A stretch of 64,000 nucleotides of DNA. Origin: Burkholderiales bacterium PBB3 (GTDB taxonomy: Bacteria > Pseudomonadota > Gammaproteobacteria > Burkholderiales > Burkholderiaceae_C). Below are positions 53,074 to 60,903 of the stretch, piece after piece. The stretch spans positions 17,742 through 81,741 of the forward strand of contig NKIK01000019.1 in NCBI GenBank assembly GCA_002256115.1, given 5' to 3'. Under the pieces are notes generated by a model. It ran no database searches and had not been told where the DNA came from. It was given only the letters and a program-made list of their open reading frames with translations. Position 1 is the stretch's first letter. Every line of letters begins with the position of its first letter. Position numbers and translations under genes: made by a program.

Positions 53074-55482
53074 TTAGGCTTGTGGCGGCTTCCAGCGCTT
53101 GAGCAACAGCGCGTTGGCCATCACGCTGACTGAGCTGAGCGCCATGGCCGCTCCTGCCACCACCGGGCTCAGGTAGCCCAGCGCCGCCAGCGGAATGCCC
53201 GCCGCGTTGTAGGCGAAAGCCCAGAACAAGTTTTGGCGAATCTTGGCCACCGTGCGGCGGCTGATGTCTAACGCTGCGGCCACCAAGAGCGGGTCGCCCC
53301 GCATCAACGTGATGCCCGCTGCGTGCATGGCCACATCGGTGCCACCGCCATTCGGGTTGGCCATGGCCATGCCGACATCGGCAGCGGCCAGCGCCGGGGC
53401 GTCGTTCACGCCATCGCCAATAAACGCTACGCCCCCACGGCCCGACGGCAAAACGCCACCATGCGCTTTCAGTTCCATCACCTTGGCGGCCTTGTCGCCG
53501 GGCAGCACTTCGGCCAACACGTCTTTGGCATCCAGCCCCAGGCGCTTGGCCATGGCTTCGGCCGCGCCACGGTTGTCACCGGAGATCATCACCGTCTGGA
53601 TACCGCGGGCTTTCAATGTGGCCAACGCTTCTTTTGCACCGGGCTTGGGTTCATCGGCAAAGGCCAGCAGCGCGAGCAATTGGTAGCGATCCCGTTGGGG
53701 CTGAGCTTGGCCTGTCCTGAGCTGCCTGTCCTGAGCCCTGTCGAAGGGGTCGAGGGATCGAAGCCCCGGCGCAGTGCTCGCACTAAGTCCTTCGACGGGC
53801 TCAGGACGAACACTTATTTTCTCGGCCATAGCGGACACCGTCGCGCCGTCAGCTTGCAACTGTGCGGCTTGGGCCTTCACGGCGTCCAAGTCCACACCCA
53901 ACTCAGCCATCCAGCGCAGGCTGCCCAACAGCAGCGTGCGCCCGGCCACCATGCCCTGGGTGCCGCGCCCCGGCACGGCCTGCACATCGGTGGGAGCCTG
54001 CACGTCCATCGCCTTGGCTTTGGCCGCAGCCACCACCGCATGCGCCAGCGGGTGCTCGCTGCCGCTTTGCAGGCTCGCGGCCAAGCGCAAGGCTTCGTCT
54101 TCGGCCAAGCCCACGGGCACCAGCGCCGTCAATCGCGGTTGGCCCACGGTCAGCGTGCCGGTCTTGTCAAAGGCCACCACGCTCACGGTGTGGGCCAGTT
54201 CCAGCGCCTGCGCATCCTTGATCAAAATGCCAAACTTGGCGGCCACCCCCGTACCTGCCATGATGGCCGCCGGCGTAGCCAGCCCCAGCGCACAGGGGCA
54301 GGCAATCACCAGAACCGCCACGGCGTGGATCAGCGCCACTTCAAAACTGTGGCCAGTCAGCCACCAGGCCAGCAACGTCACCAGCGCAATCACCAGCACC
54401 ACCGGCACAAACACCGCACTCACCTGGTCCACCAGCCGCTGGATCGGCGCTTTGGCCGCCTGCGCGTCTTCCACCAAGCGGATGATGTGGGACAGCACCG
54501 TGTCCACGCCCACCGCGCGCACTTGCAGCACCACCCGGCCCTCACCATTGATGCTGCCGCCCGTCAGCTTGGCACCTACCTCCTTGGTCACGGGCAAAGG
54601 TTCGCCCGTCAGCATGGATTCGTCCACCTGCGTGCGGCCTTCCAGCAGCGTGCCGTCCACGGGGAAGCGCTCGCCAGGCTTCACCACAATCTTGTCGCCC
54701 ACCAGCACCTCGGCCACCGACACGTCAATTTCTTCCGTTCGCCCTGAGCCTGTCGAAGGGCCTGAGAGCAGGTGCGCCGTGTCGGGCCGCAGGCCATGTA
54801 GCGCGCGGATGGCGGCTGTGGTCTGGCGTTTGGTGCGTGCCTCCAGCCACTTACCCAGCAGCACCAGCGTCACCACCACGGCACTGCTTTCAAAGTAGAG
54901 GTGCGGTGCCATGGCAGGCCCGGCGTGCGCCAAATGGTCAGTCGCGCCAAACCACAAAGGGCTCAACCACAGCCACATCGAGAGCGCCCAGCCCGCCGAG
55001 GTGCCCAGCGCCACCAACAAATCCATATTGCCGGTGCGCGCCAAAAGCGCATGCCAGCCCGCCTTGTAAAAGCGCGCACCCAGAATGAACTGCACTGGCG
55101 TAGCCAGCAAGAACTGCCACAGCGCAGGAAGCATCCAGTCCTTGCCAAAAAGATCACCGAGCATGGGCAACACCAGCGGCGTGCACAGCGCCAGCCCCAT
55201 ACCCACCGGCCCAAAGCCCGCCCACGGCGAGGCCTCTACCGCGTCAATCGCGGCACTGGGTGCCAGCGGCTCATAGCCCGCATCACGCACGGCTCGGCGC
55301 AGGCGCGCCTCTATGTCGGGGTCGTGAACTTCAATGCGTGCGGACTCGGTGGCCAGGTTCACCGTGGCGCTGTCCACGCCGGGCACTTTTTTGAGGGCTT
55401 TTTCCACACGCATCACACACGATGCGCAGGTCATGCCGCCAATGCCGATATCGATGGTCGAGGAGGTAGTTTCGGTAGTCAT
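53074..55482 (-). CDS. copA: Copper-exporting P1B-type ATPase with in-frame repeat insertions
   Basis: The 802-residue protein has an N-terminal HMA domain (GGMTCASC), eight expected membrane helices, the actuator loop with MLTGEPLPV, the metal-binding CPCALGL in membrane helix 6, the phosphorylation motif DKTGTLT, the N-domain SEHPLAHAV, and [16 protein letters not shown]. It pumps Cu(I) out of the cytoplasm. Two segments are translated palindromic repeats: about residues 239-249 in the actuator domain (GPSTGSGRT) and about 557-590 between the N- and P-domain parts (SVRPEPVEG). Start codon adjoins a CueR-type promoter. Confidence 0.95.
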   Translation of the reverse strand: MTTETTSSTIDIGIGGMTCASCVMRVEKALKKVPGVDSATVNLATESARIEVHDPDIEARLRRAVRDAGYEPLAPSAAIDAVEASPWAGFGPVGMGLALCTPLVLPMLGDLFGKDWMLPALWQFLLATPVQFILGARFYKAGWHALLARTGNMDLLVALGTSAGWALSMWLWLSPLWFGATDHLAHAGPAMAPHLYFESSAVVVTLVLLGKWLEARTKRQTTAAIRALHGLRPDTAHLLSGPSTGSGRTEEIDVSVAEVLVGDKIVVKPGERFPVDGTLLEGRTQVDESMLTGEPLPVTKEVGAKLTGGSINGEGRVVLQVRAVGVDTVLSHIIRLVEDAQAAKAPIQRLVDQVSAVFVPVVLVIALVTLLAWWLTGHSFEVALIHAVAVLVIACPCALGLATPAAIMAGTGVAAKFGILIKDAQALELAHTVSVVAFDKTGTLTVGQPRLTALVPVGLAEDEALRLAASLQSGSEHPLAHAVVAAAKAKAMDVQAPTDVQAVPGRGTQGMVAGRTLLLGSLRWMAELGVDLDAVKAQAAQLQADGATVSAMAEKISVRPEPVEGLSASTAPGLRSLDPFDRAQDRQLRTGQAQPQRDRYQLLALLAFADEPKPGAKEALATLKARGIQTVMISGDNRGAAEAMAKRLGLDAKDVLAEVLPGDKAAKVMELKAHGGVLPSGRGGVAFIGDGVNDAPALAAADVGMAMANPNGGGTDVAMHAAGITLMRGDPLLVAAALDISRRTVAKIRQNLFWAFAYNAAGIPLAALGYLSPVVAGAAMALSSVSVMANALLLKRWKPPQA
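53711..53812. repeat. Palindromic repeat, family 2, copy 2 (in copA)
   Basis: CCTGAGCCCTGTCGAAGG (53730-53747) pairs with CCTTCGACGGGCTCAGG near the other end, with one bulge. It is inside copA in frame. Confidence 0.85.
54735..54765. repeat. Palindromic repeat, family 2, half copy (in copA)
   Basis: CGTTCGCCCTGAGCCTGTCG followed by AAGGGCCTGAGA; only one arm of the element is present. It adds GPSTGSGRT in frame to CopA. Confidence 0.85.
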
Positions 55483-55488
55483 GGCGCA

Positions 55489-55519
55489 AGCTTGGGGCTT
55501 GCCATGGGGGGAAGGTCAA
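55489..55519 (-). promoter_or_regulatory. copA promoter, CueR-type
   Basis: On the minus strand: TTGACC (-35, 55519-55514), 19-bp spacer carrying TTCCCCCCATGGCAAGCCC, and CAAGCT (-10, 55494-55489). The 19-bp spacer with a dyad is typical of MerR-family activated promoters. The ATG follows the -10 by six bases, implying a leaderless mRNA. Confidence 0.75.
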
Positions 55520-55539
55520 GTCCATCAGAAATTATGCAT

Positions 55540-55570
55540 TTGACGAAATATTCCATGGAGGCTATATTTC
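55540..55570 (+). promoter_or_regulatory. Toxin-antitoxin promoter with inverted repeat
   Basis: TTGACG (-35, 55540-55545), 17-bp spacer, TATATT (-10, 55563-55568). GAAATAT (55545-55551) and ATATTTC (55564-55570) form an inverted repeat across the promoter, a probable antitoxin operator. The toxin ATG is five bases after the -10, implying a leaderless transcript. Confidence 0.65.
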
Positions 55571-55573
55571 ACC

Positions 55574-55939
55574 ATGGCTTGGAACGTTGAATACACCGAC
55601 GAATTCGGTACATGGTGGAGCAGTCTGACGGAGGAAGAGCAGATTTCCATTGCCGCTTCTGTGCAGTTGCTGGAGGAGCGTGGCCCTGCTTTGGGTCACC
55701 CGCATAGCAGCGGCATCAACGGCTCCCGACACAGCCACATGCGCGAGCTTCGGACGCAGCATGGTGGCCGACCATTTCGTACGCTGTATGCCTTTGACCC
55801 ACGCCGAATGGCCATCTTGCTAATCGGTGGAGACAAAACGGGCGACAAGCGCTGGTATGAAGTGAATGTACCCAAGGCCGACCGGCTTTATGACGAACAC
55901 TTGGATGAACTTCTACGTGAAGGAAATATTGATGGCTAA
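55574..55939 (+). CDS. RelE/HigB-like (Gp49-type) toxin
   Basis: The 121-residue protein has the RelE-like pattern WNVEYTDEFGTWWSSL, ERGPALGHPHSSGINGSRHSHMRELR and FRTLYAFDPRRMAILLIGGDK with a basic C-terminal helix, matching phage Gp49/HigB-type toxins, which cleave mRNA on the ribosome. The antitoxin gene overlaps its end by 8 nt. Toxin-first order is the usual HigBA arrangement. Confidence 0.88.
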   Translation: MAWNVEYTDEFGTWWSSLTEEEQISIAASVQLLEERGPALGHPHSSGINGSRHSHMRELRTQHGGRPFRTLYAFDPRRMAILLIGGDKTGDKRWYEVNVPKADRLYDEHLDELLREGNIDG

Positions 55940-56258
55940 AAAATTTTCGGACTTGCGCGCCAACATGAGCGCCCCTGCACGCGACAAAGCAAGTGCCAAA
56001 GCATTAGCAATGTTGGCGGAAATGCCATTGCAGGAGCTGCGTCAGGCGCGCGGTCTGTCCCAAAAGATGCTGGCAGAAATACTGCATGTGCAGCAGCCCT
56101 CTATTGCCAAACTAGAAAAGCGCACCGACATGTACTTATCCACACTCCGCAGCCACATTGAAGCTATGGGCGGCGAATTGGATGTTATTGCCCGGTTTCC
56201 TGAGGGCTCAGTCAAGATCAATAACTTCACCGACTTGGGTAACACAGCAACGCCTTAA
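55932..56258 (+). CDS. XRE-family antitoxin (HigA-like)
   Basis: The ATG at 55932 (108 residues) is chosen; an upstream in-frame extension lies within the toxin gene. The helix-turn-helix is LQELRQARGLSQKMLAEILHVQQPSIAKLEKR at about residues 36-67. It should bind the toxin and the inverted repeat at the shared promoter. Confidence 0.88.
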   Translation: MAKKFSDLRANMSAPARDKASAKALAMLAEMPLQELRQARGLSQKMLAEILHVQQPSIAKLEKRTDMYLSTLRSHIEAMGGELDVIARFPEGSVKINNFTDLGNTATP

Positions 56259-56280
56259 CAAGCCGCCGTCAAGACTTGTC

Positions 56281-57858
56281 TCAGGTAGCAAGGTCAACCG
56301 GTAATTGCGCTTCCTGATAATCCAGAATCTCTTCCTGGTGCCGCATCAGCTCATCGCTGATCGCATTTTCCCGCCACAGCCGGATCAACTCGGCGCGCGT
56401 CGCCCGAATCGCCACCCGCTGCAGTTGTAGCGTGAAAACATCTTTGGCGTTTTGCTCTAAACCCTGCGGCGCTACCAGCGCAATGTGGCTGGTGATTTCC
56501 GCGCGCGCCGCCTCACCCCACGCTGCGGGCACCTGAGCATTGCGCACATGGGCATCCACCGCAGTGATGGCTGCCGTACTCAGCGCGGCGCGCACCTGCT
56601 TGGCCTCGTCGGCCAGACTCCATTGCGCCCCCACACCCAGCCTGCGAATCAAGGGCGTAAGCGACAAGCCCTGACCCATCAAGGTGGTGGCGATCACAAA
56701 GAAGGTCAAGAAAATAATCAGATCGCGCGCCGGAAACGGGTCGCCATTGGGCAAGACCACCGGCAGCGCCAAGGCTGCCGCCAGCGACACAATGCCGCGC
56801 ATGCCGCACCAGCTAATGATCAGCAGTTCGCGGCGCTGGGGTGGAGCCGCTTGGGCTTGCTGGCGGCCCCGCAACCAATAGGGAATGTAGGCTGCCGGAA
56901 ACACCCACACGAAGCGCACCACGATGGCCACCAGGCTGATCGTCGCCCCCCACATCAGCAGGTCGCCCCAAGCGTAGCGGCCCAGGCTATCCAGCACTTC
57001 CGACATCTGCAGCCCAATCAAAATGAAGACCAGACTATTGAGCACAAACACCAAGACATTCCACACCGAGCGGGCCATGATGCGCATCTCGGCCGACACA
57101 ATTTCGGGCGAATAGCGCGAGCGCACCAGCCCTGCCGCCACTACGGCCAGCACGCCCGATACGTGCAAAGATTCCGCCACGATGTAGGCGCAATAGGGCA
57201 CCGTCAAGGCGGTGATAACTTCAATAAAAGGATCGCCCAGACGCTTGTGAATGGCAATAAAAAAGAAGGCCAGCACCAGGCCTATCAACACACCACCCAG
57301 TGACACCAACGCGAACTGGGCCGTGGCATCACCCAAGGAAAAACTGCCAGTCAGCACGGCCACGATAGCCAGCTTGTAGATCACCAAACCCGAGGCGTCG
57401 TTCACCAGACTTTCGCCTTCCAAGATGGTCACCATGTTGCGGGGTATGTTCAGCCGCGACAAAATCGTGGTGGCAGCCACCGCATCCGGCGGCGACACAA
57501 TGGCCCCCAACACAAAGGCCACAGCCCAGGGCACGGATGGCACCATCAATTTGAGCGCCGCGCCCACTGCCAGCGTGGTGGCAATCACCAGCCCAATGGC
57601 TAAAAGACTGATCGGACGGATATTGGCTTTGAAGTCATTCCAAGAGGTGAGCAGCGCCGCCTGGTACAGGATGGGCGGCAACACAATCACCAGAATGAGC
57701 TGCGGATCAAACGGGAACTGCGGCAGCCTGGGCACCAAGCCCAGCAGCAGACCACCCACCACCAGGGCTATTGGGTAAGGAAACTTGAAATGCCGCGCCA
57801 CCCAGCCTAAGCCAACGGCGCACATCATCAGACAGAGAACGAGTTCGAGGAGGAGCAT
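56281..57858 (-). CDS. Na+/H+ antiporter (CPA1 family)
   Basis: The 525-residue protein has about twelve membrane helices, the early segment HFKFPYPIALVVGGLLLGL, the CPA1 core GAIVSPPDAVAATTIL, ESLVNDASGLVIYKLA with an acidic ion-binding pair, and GMRGIVSLAAALALP. The last 130 residues form a helical cytoplasmic domain. It exchanges Na+ or K+ for protons. Confidence 0.92.
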   Translation of the reverse strand: MLLLELVLCLMMCAVGLGWVARHFKFPYPIALVVGGLLLGLVPRLPQFPFDPQLILVIVLPPILYQAALLTSWNDFKANIRPISLLAIGLVIATTLAVGAALKLMVPSVPWAVAFVLGAIVSPPDAVAATTILSRLNIPRNMVTILEGESLVNDASGLVIYKLAIVAVLTGSFSLGDATAQFALVSLGGVLIGLVLAFFFIAIHKRLGDPFIEVITALTVPYCAYIVAESLHVSGVLAVVAAGLVRSRYSPEIVSAEMRIMARSVWNVLVFVLNSLVFILIGLQMSEVLDSLGRYAWGDLLMWGATISLVAIVVRFVWVFPAAYIPYWLRGRQQAQAAPPQRRELLIISWCGMRGIVSLAAALALPVVLPNGDPFPARDLIIFLTFFVIATTLMGQGLSLTPLIRRLGVGAQWSLADEAKQVRAALSTAAITAVDAHVRNAQVPAAWGEAARAEITSHIALVAPQGLEQNAKDVFTLQLQRVAIRATRAELIRLWRENAISDELMRHQEEILDYQEAQLPVDLAT

Positions 57859-57885
57859 GGACAGAATTGTCGTCGAGGCCGATGA

Positions 57886-59295
57886 CTAAGACTCTCTGCT
57901 TCTCTGCAACCACCCATCTACCTCCAGTGGCCGCAACCCATACCGCACCGCCTTGCCTGCGTGCAACGCCTTGAGCTCTACCAATACCAGCGCGGCAAAA
58001 CCAGCCCGGTCCTCCTCCGCCACCTCTGTGGGCATCCGTGCGCGCACAGCAGTCTCCGCCGCGGGCTCCATCGCGCGGACAATGCCAACTACAACGTCTC
58101 CCAGTGCCCGCCGATAACGCAAGCGCAACGCATCCGGCTTCCCCATGTTTTGCTGCACCGCCACGTACTGCTGGCAAGAGCGCGCATAGGCCGATACAAA
58201 CACATCGCGCAGCAGCTCCACCTGGTTGAGTTCGTACACACCCAGCAGCGCGTCCACATAGGCCTGCTGCGGCACATCGATAAACGACAGCGGACACAGG
58301 TTGTGGCGAATGAAAGGGATGTTAGCTGCCAGGCGCGAGACGCGTTTATTCACATCCTCAAAGGGCTGCAAATACGGCAGATGCACCATCAGAAAAAAGG
58401 CCTGCTCAAACGGGTCTTCAATCTCCGCCGCCATCTCCACCACGATGCCGAACAACTCTTGCACGCTTTGCGGCAAGGCGAGCGGCAGGTACACGCTGCC
58501 GCCAATACCGACCGCACGCTGGCGTAAGCGTCCCTCAGCCATAGGGTCAGCCATCAATCCATTGGACAAAAAGGCATGTAGGGCAATGACGGTATCGGGC
58601 GTAAGGCTGGCGCGCTCCGGGTCACCCACCAGGAATTCGATGGCGTCCTTGTGGTTCAGGATCATCTGGGTCTCTAGCGCGTCCTTGCCTTCGGCCGCTT
58701 GGCCCTGGGCGATCAGGCGCTCGGTGTCTAGGCGGCTGTAGGTATTGCCCTCCAGGCGCGACGACGCCCAGGAGAGATCAATCAGCAAGCGGTTCAAGAT
58801 GTCACGCGCAAAGGTACCGGCTGGGGTTTGTGCGGCGGGCGACTGGCCCAGCACATGCAACTGGGCGCGCAACTCGGCAGGTAGATAGGCGGTGACATTG
58901 GGCTGATAGGCCTCCAAAAACGCCAGCTGGTAGCCCACTGGCTTGCGCAAGTGGCGCGATTGGCGCACATAGGTTTTGATGGCCTCGCCCTCTGGCGAGG
59001 TAGGCACATAGGCCTCGGTGGGGTAATCCGCGCCGGGCTCATGCACTGGCAGTGGGGCAAATGACGAGGGCATAGGCTCCGTTTTTGCGCCTGGCACCAC
59101 ATACCGCGCGCCCCGGCCCTTGCCCTGCAGCACCACCCGCTGTGCCAACACCAGCGCTGCCAAACGGCGCTGCAGCGTGCGCCTGGGCACTGCAGGAAAT
59201 GCAGCGCACAACGCATCCATGCCCAAACCAAGCGGGCTTTGGGCAATCTGCCGGACAACATCGTCTGGGGTCTGAGCAAGGGGAGGCGTAGGCAT
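57886..59295 (-). CDS. Fic-like protein with N-terminal winged helix
   Basis: The start at 59295 gives 469 residues; in-frame ATGs further upstream lie in the operator. Residues about 10-65 look like a winged helix (LGLGMDALCAAFPAVPRRTL). The Fic domain has an inhibitory-type motif (SSRLEGNTYS) and, in place of HPFxDGNGR, reads LQPFEDVNKR, so the catalytic His is Gln. It may not AMPylate in the usual way. A perfect inverted repeat directly upstream suggests autoregulation. Confidence 0.8.
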   Translation of the reverse strand: MPTPPLAQTPDDVVRQIAQSPLGLGMDALCAAFPAVPRRTLQRRLAALVLAQRVVLQGKGRGARYVVPGAKTEPMPSSFAPLPVHEPGADYPTEAYVPTSPEGEAIKTYVRQSRHLRKPVGYQLAFLEAYQPNVTAYLPAELRAQLHVLGQSPAAQTPAGTFARDILNRLLIDLSWASSRLEGNTYSRLDTERLIAQGQAAEGKDALETQMILNHKDAIEFLVGDPERASLTPDTVIALHAFLSNGLMADPMAEGRLRQRAVGIGGSVYLPLALPQSVQELFGIVVEMAAEIEDPFEQAFFLMVHLPYLQPFEDVNKRVSRLAANIPFIRHNLCPLSFIDVPQQAYVDALLGVYELNQVELLRDVFVSAYARSCQQYVAVQQNMGKPDALRLRYRRALGDVVVGIVRAMEPAAETAVRARMPTEVAEEDRAGFAALVLVELKALHAGKAVRYGLRPLEVDGWLQRSRES

Positions 59296-59332
59296 TGGCG
59301 CAATTTTTGTTAATTGCGCCATTATTGCGCCA
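59296..59332. promoter_or_regulatory. Inverted repeat operator upstream of Fic-like gene
   Basis: TGGCGCAATT (59296-59305) and AATTGCGCCA (59312-59321) are perfect 10-bp arms six bases apart, followed by a third half-site ATTGCGCCA (59324-59332). The site begins at the base next to the Fic start codon. Confidence 0.75.
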
Positions 59333-59366
59333 CACCCCGTGGCGCGCAAGTGCATCGTCGCGGCGC

Positions 59367-59397
59367 TTGACCCTCCTACGGTGGCAAGGTTCACAAT
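59367..59397 (+). promoter_or_regulatory. copZ-cueR promoter, CueR-type
   Basis: TTGACC (59367-59372), 19-bp spacer containing CTCCTACGGTGGCAAGG, and CACAAT (59392-59397). The dyad and the 19-bp spacing match MerR-family activation and resemble the copA promoter 4 kb away. Confidence 0.8.
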
Positions 59398-59426
59398 TCC
59401 CCCATCAACCCCAAAAGGAGCCATCC

Positions 59427-59624
59427 ATGACCCAAACCTTCACCGTCACCGGCATGACCTGCGGCCACTGCGAAAAAGCCGTCACCCGTGCTATTCAGGA
59501 CGCCGACCCGCAAGCCAAAGTCAAGATTGACCGCAGCCAGAACAAGGTAGAAGTTGAATCTGGAACAGCCCGCGAGGCCTTGGTCAAAGCCATCATCGAA
59601 GAAGGCTATGCCGTTACAGCCTAA
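59427..59624 (+). CDS. copZ: Copper chaperone (CopZ-like HMA protein)
   Basis: AAGGAG lies six bases before the ATG at 59427. The 65-residue HMA protein has the metal site MTCGHC at about residues 10-15 and the fold's VTRAIQDADPQAKVKID and KAIIEEGY segments. It carries Cu(I) to CopA. The cueR start codon lies inside its 3' end. Confidence 0.92.
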   Translation: MTQTFTVTGMTCGHCEKAVTRAIQDADPQAKVKIDRSQNKVEVESGTAREALVKAIIEEGYAVTA

Positions 59625-60054
59625 GCCCATCACAGTCACTGGCACGCCGGTGAACATTGGCGAAGCCGCGCGCCAAAGCGGCGTGTCCGCCAAGATGCTG
59701 CGGCACTACGAATCGCTGGGCCTGCTCGGCAAGGTGAATCGCACCGATAGCGGCTACCGCCTCTACAGCCCGGCCGATGTGCACACACTGCGCTTTATCA
59801 AGCGCTGCCGCGACCTTGGCTTCTCCATGGCAGAGATTGCCGAGCTGGTGGGCCTGTGGCAAAACCGCAAGCGTGCCAGCAGCAATGTGAAGAAGATTGC
59901 GCAGAAGCACATGGATGAACTGACCGAGCGCATCGCGGCGATGCAGAGCATGCAGCGCACCTTGGCCACGCTGTTGGACTGCTGCCATGGTGATGAACGG
60001 CCAGACTGCCCCATCCTGGATGACTTGGCAGGCAAAGCGCAAAACGCTATTTAA
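59608..60054 (+). CDS. cueR: CueR-type MerR-family copper regulator
   Basis: The 148-residue protein has the MerR helix-turn-helix NIGEAARQSGVSAKMLRHYESLGLL, the dimerisation helix, and the Cu(I)-binding C-terminal loop CCHGDERPDC, where the two Cys of the CueR type lie. It activates the copZ-cueR and copA promoters when Cu(I) binds. It overlaps copZ by 17 nt. Confidence 0.92.
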   Translation: MPLQPKPITVTGTPVNIGEAARQSGVSAKMLRHYESLGLLGKVNRTDSGYRLYSPADVHTLRFIKRCRDLGFSMAEIAELVGLWQNRKRASSNVKKIAQKHMDELTERIAAMQSMQRTLATLLDCCHGDERPDCPILDDLAGKAQNAI

Positions 60055-60100
60055 TTGATAGCTGCTCCCGCGCTATCCACGGCCTGAAACGCATATTTGG
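60046..60100 (+). repeat. Dispersed two-hairpin repeat, copy 12
   Basis: It begins in the last codons of cueR (GCTATTTAATTGATAGCTGC), then CCCGCGCTATCCACGG and CTGAAACGCATATTTGG. The first stem has lost its GG. Confidence 0.85.
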
Positions 60101-60114
60101 GCCACAATGTATGC

Positions 60115-60861
60115 ATGGCCCTAAAACCCCGCATCCTGATCGTTGAAGATGAATCCGGCATTGCCGATACGCTGCAATACGTGTTGGCCACCGATGGCTT
60201 TGCCCCTGTGTGGGCCAGCACTGCCGAAGACGCCATTGCCCAGTTCACCGCCGAGCGGCCCGCGCTGGCCGTGCTGGATGTGGGCCTGCCCGACATGAAC
60301 GGGTTTGAACTCTTTCGCCGCCTGCAAGCCTTGCCCGGCGGCAACCAGGTGCCCATGTTGTTTTTGACCGCGCGCAGCGACGAGATTGACCGCGTGGTGG
60401 GGCTGGAGCTGGGCGCGGACGACTACATCGCCAAACCCTTTTCGCCCCGCGAACTGGTGGCGCGTGTGCGCACTATTCTGCGTCGTAGCGCGCGGCAGGC
60501 CGCCGAATCCACCACCCCGCCCACAGCGCCTCCAACGCCTGCCATGCCCGCGATCGCTGTTTGGGCGCTGGACGAAGAGCGCCACCAAATCCGTTTTTAC
60601 GGCAAGGCGCTGGAGCTGTCGCGCTACGAATACGGCGTGCTGCGCCTGCTGGTGCAAAAGCCTGGCCGCGTATTCACCCGTGACGAACTGCTGCTCAAAG
60701 TCTGGGGCGATGCGAACGACAGCTTTGACCGAACGGTAGACGCCCACATCAAAACCCTGCGCGCCAAACTCAAGCTCATCGCCCCCGGCCTGGAGCCGAT
60801 TCGCACGCTGCGCGGCAGTGGCTACGCGCTGAGCGAAGAGCTGCCAGCAACGCCAGCATGA
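60115..60861 (+). CDS. creB: Response regulator CreB
   Basis: The ATG at 60115 (248 residues) is chosen over one at 60097 that overlaps the repeat. The receiver domain has LIVEDESGIADTLQYVL, phospho-acceptor Asp55 (VLDVGLPDMNG) and AKPFSPREL; the winged helix has FDRTVDAHIKTLRAKL. Similarity to CreB is suggested by the IADTLQY segment and the creC gene 42 nt downstream. Confidence 0.85.
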   Translation: MALKPRILIVEDESGIADTLQYVLATDGFAPVWASTAEDAIAQFTAERPALAVLDVGLPDMNGFELFRRLQALPGGNQVPMLFLTARSDEIDRVVGLELGADDYIAKPFSPRELVARVRTILRRSARQAAESTTPPTAPPTPAMPAIAVWALDEERHQIRFYGKALELSRYEYGVLRLLVQKPGRVFTRDELLLKVWGDANDSFDRTVDAHIKTLRAKLKLIAPGLEPIRTLRGSGYALSEELPATPA

Positions 60862-60903
60862 GCCCTGCTGCAGAACAAGTCCGCGCCGGGCCGTGGGGGC
60901 CCC

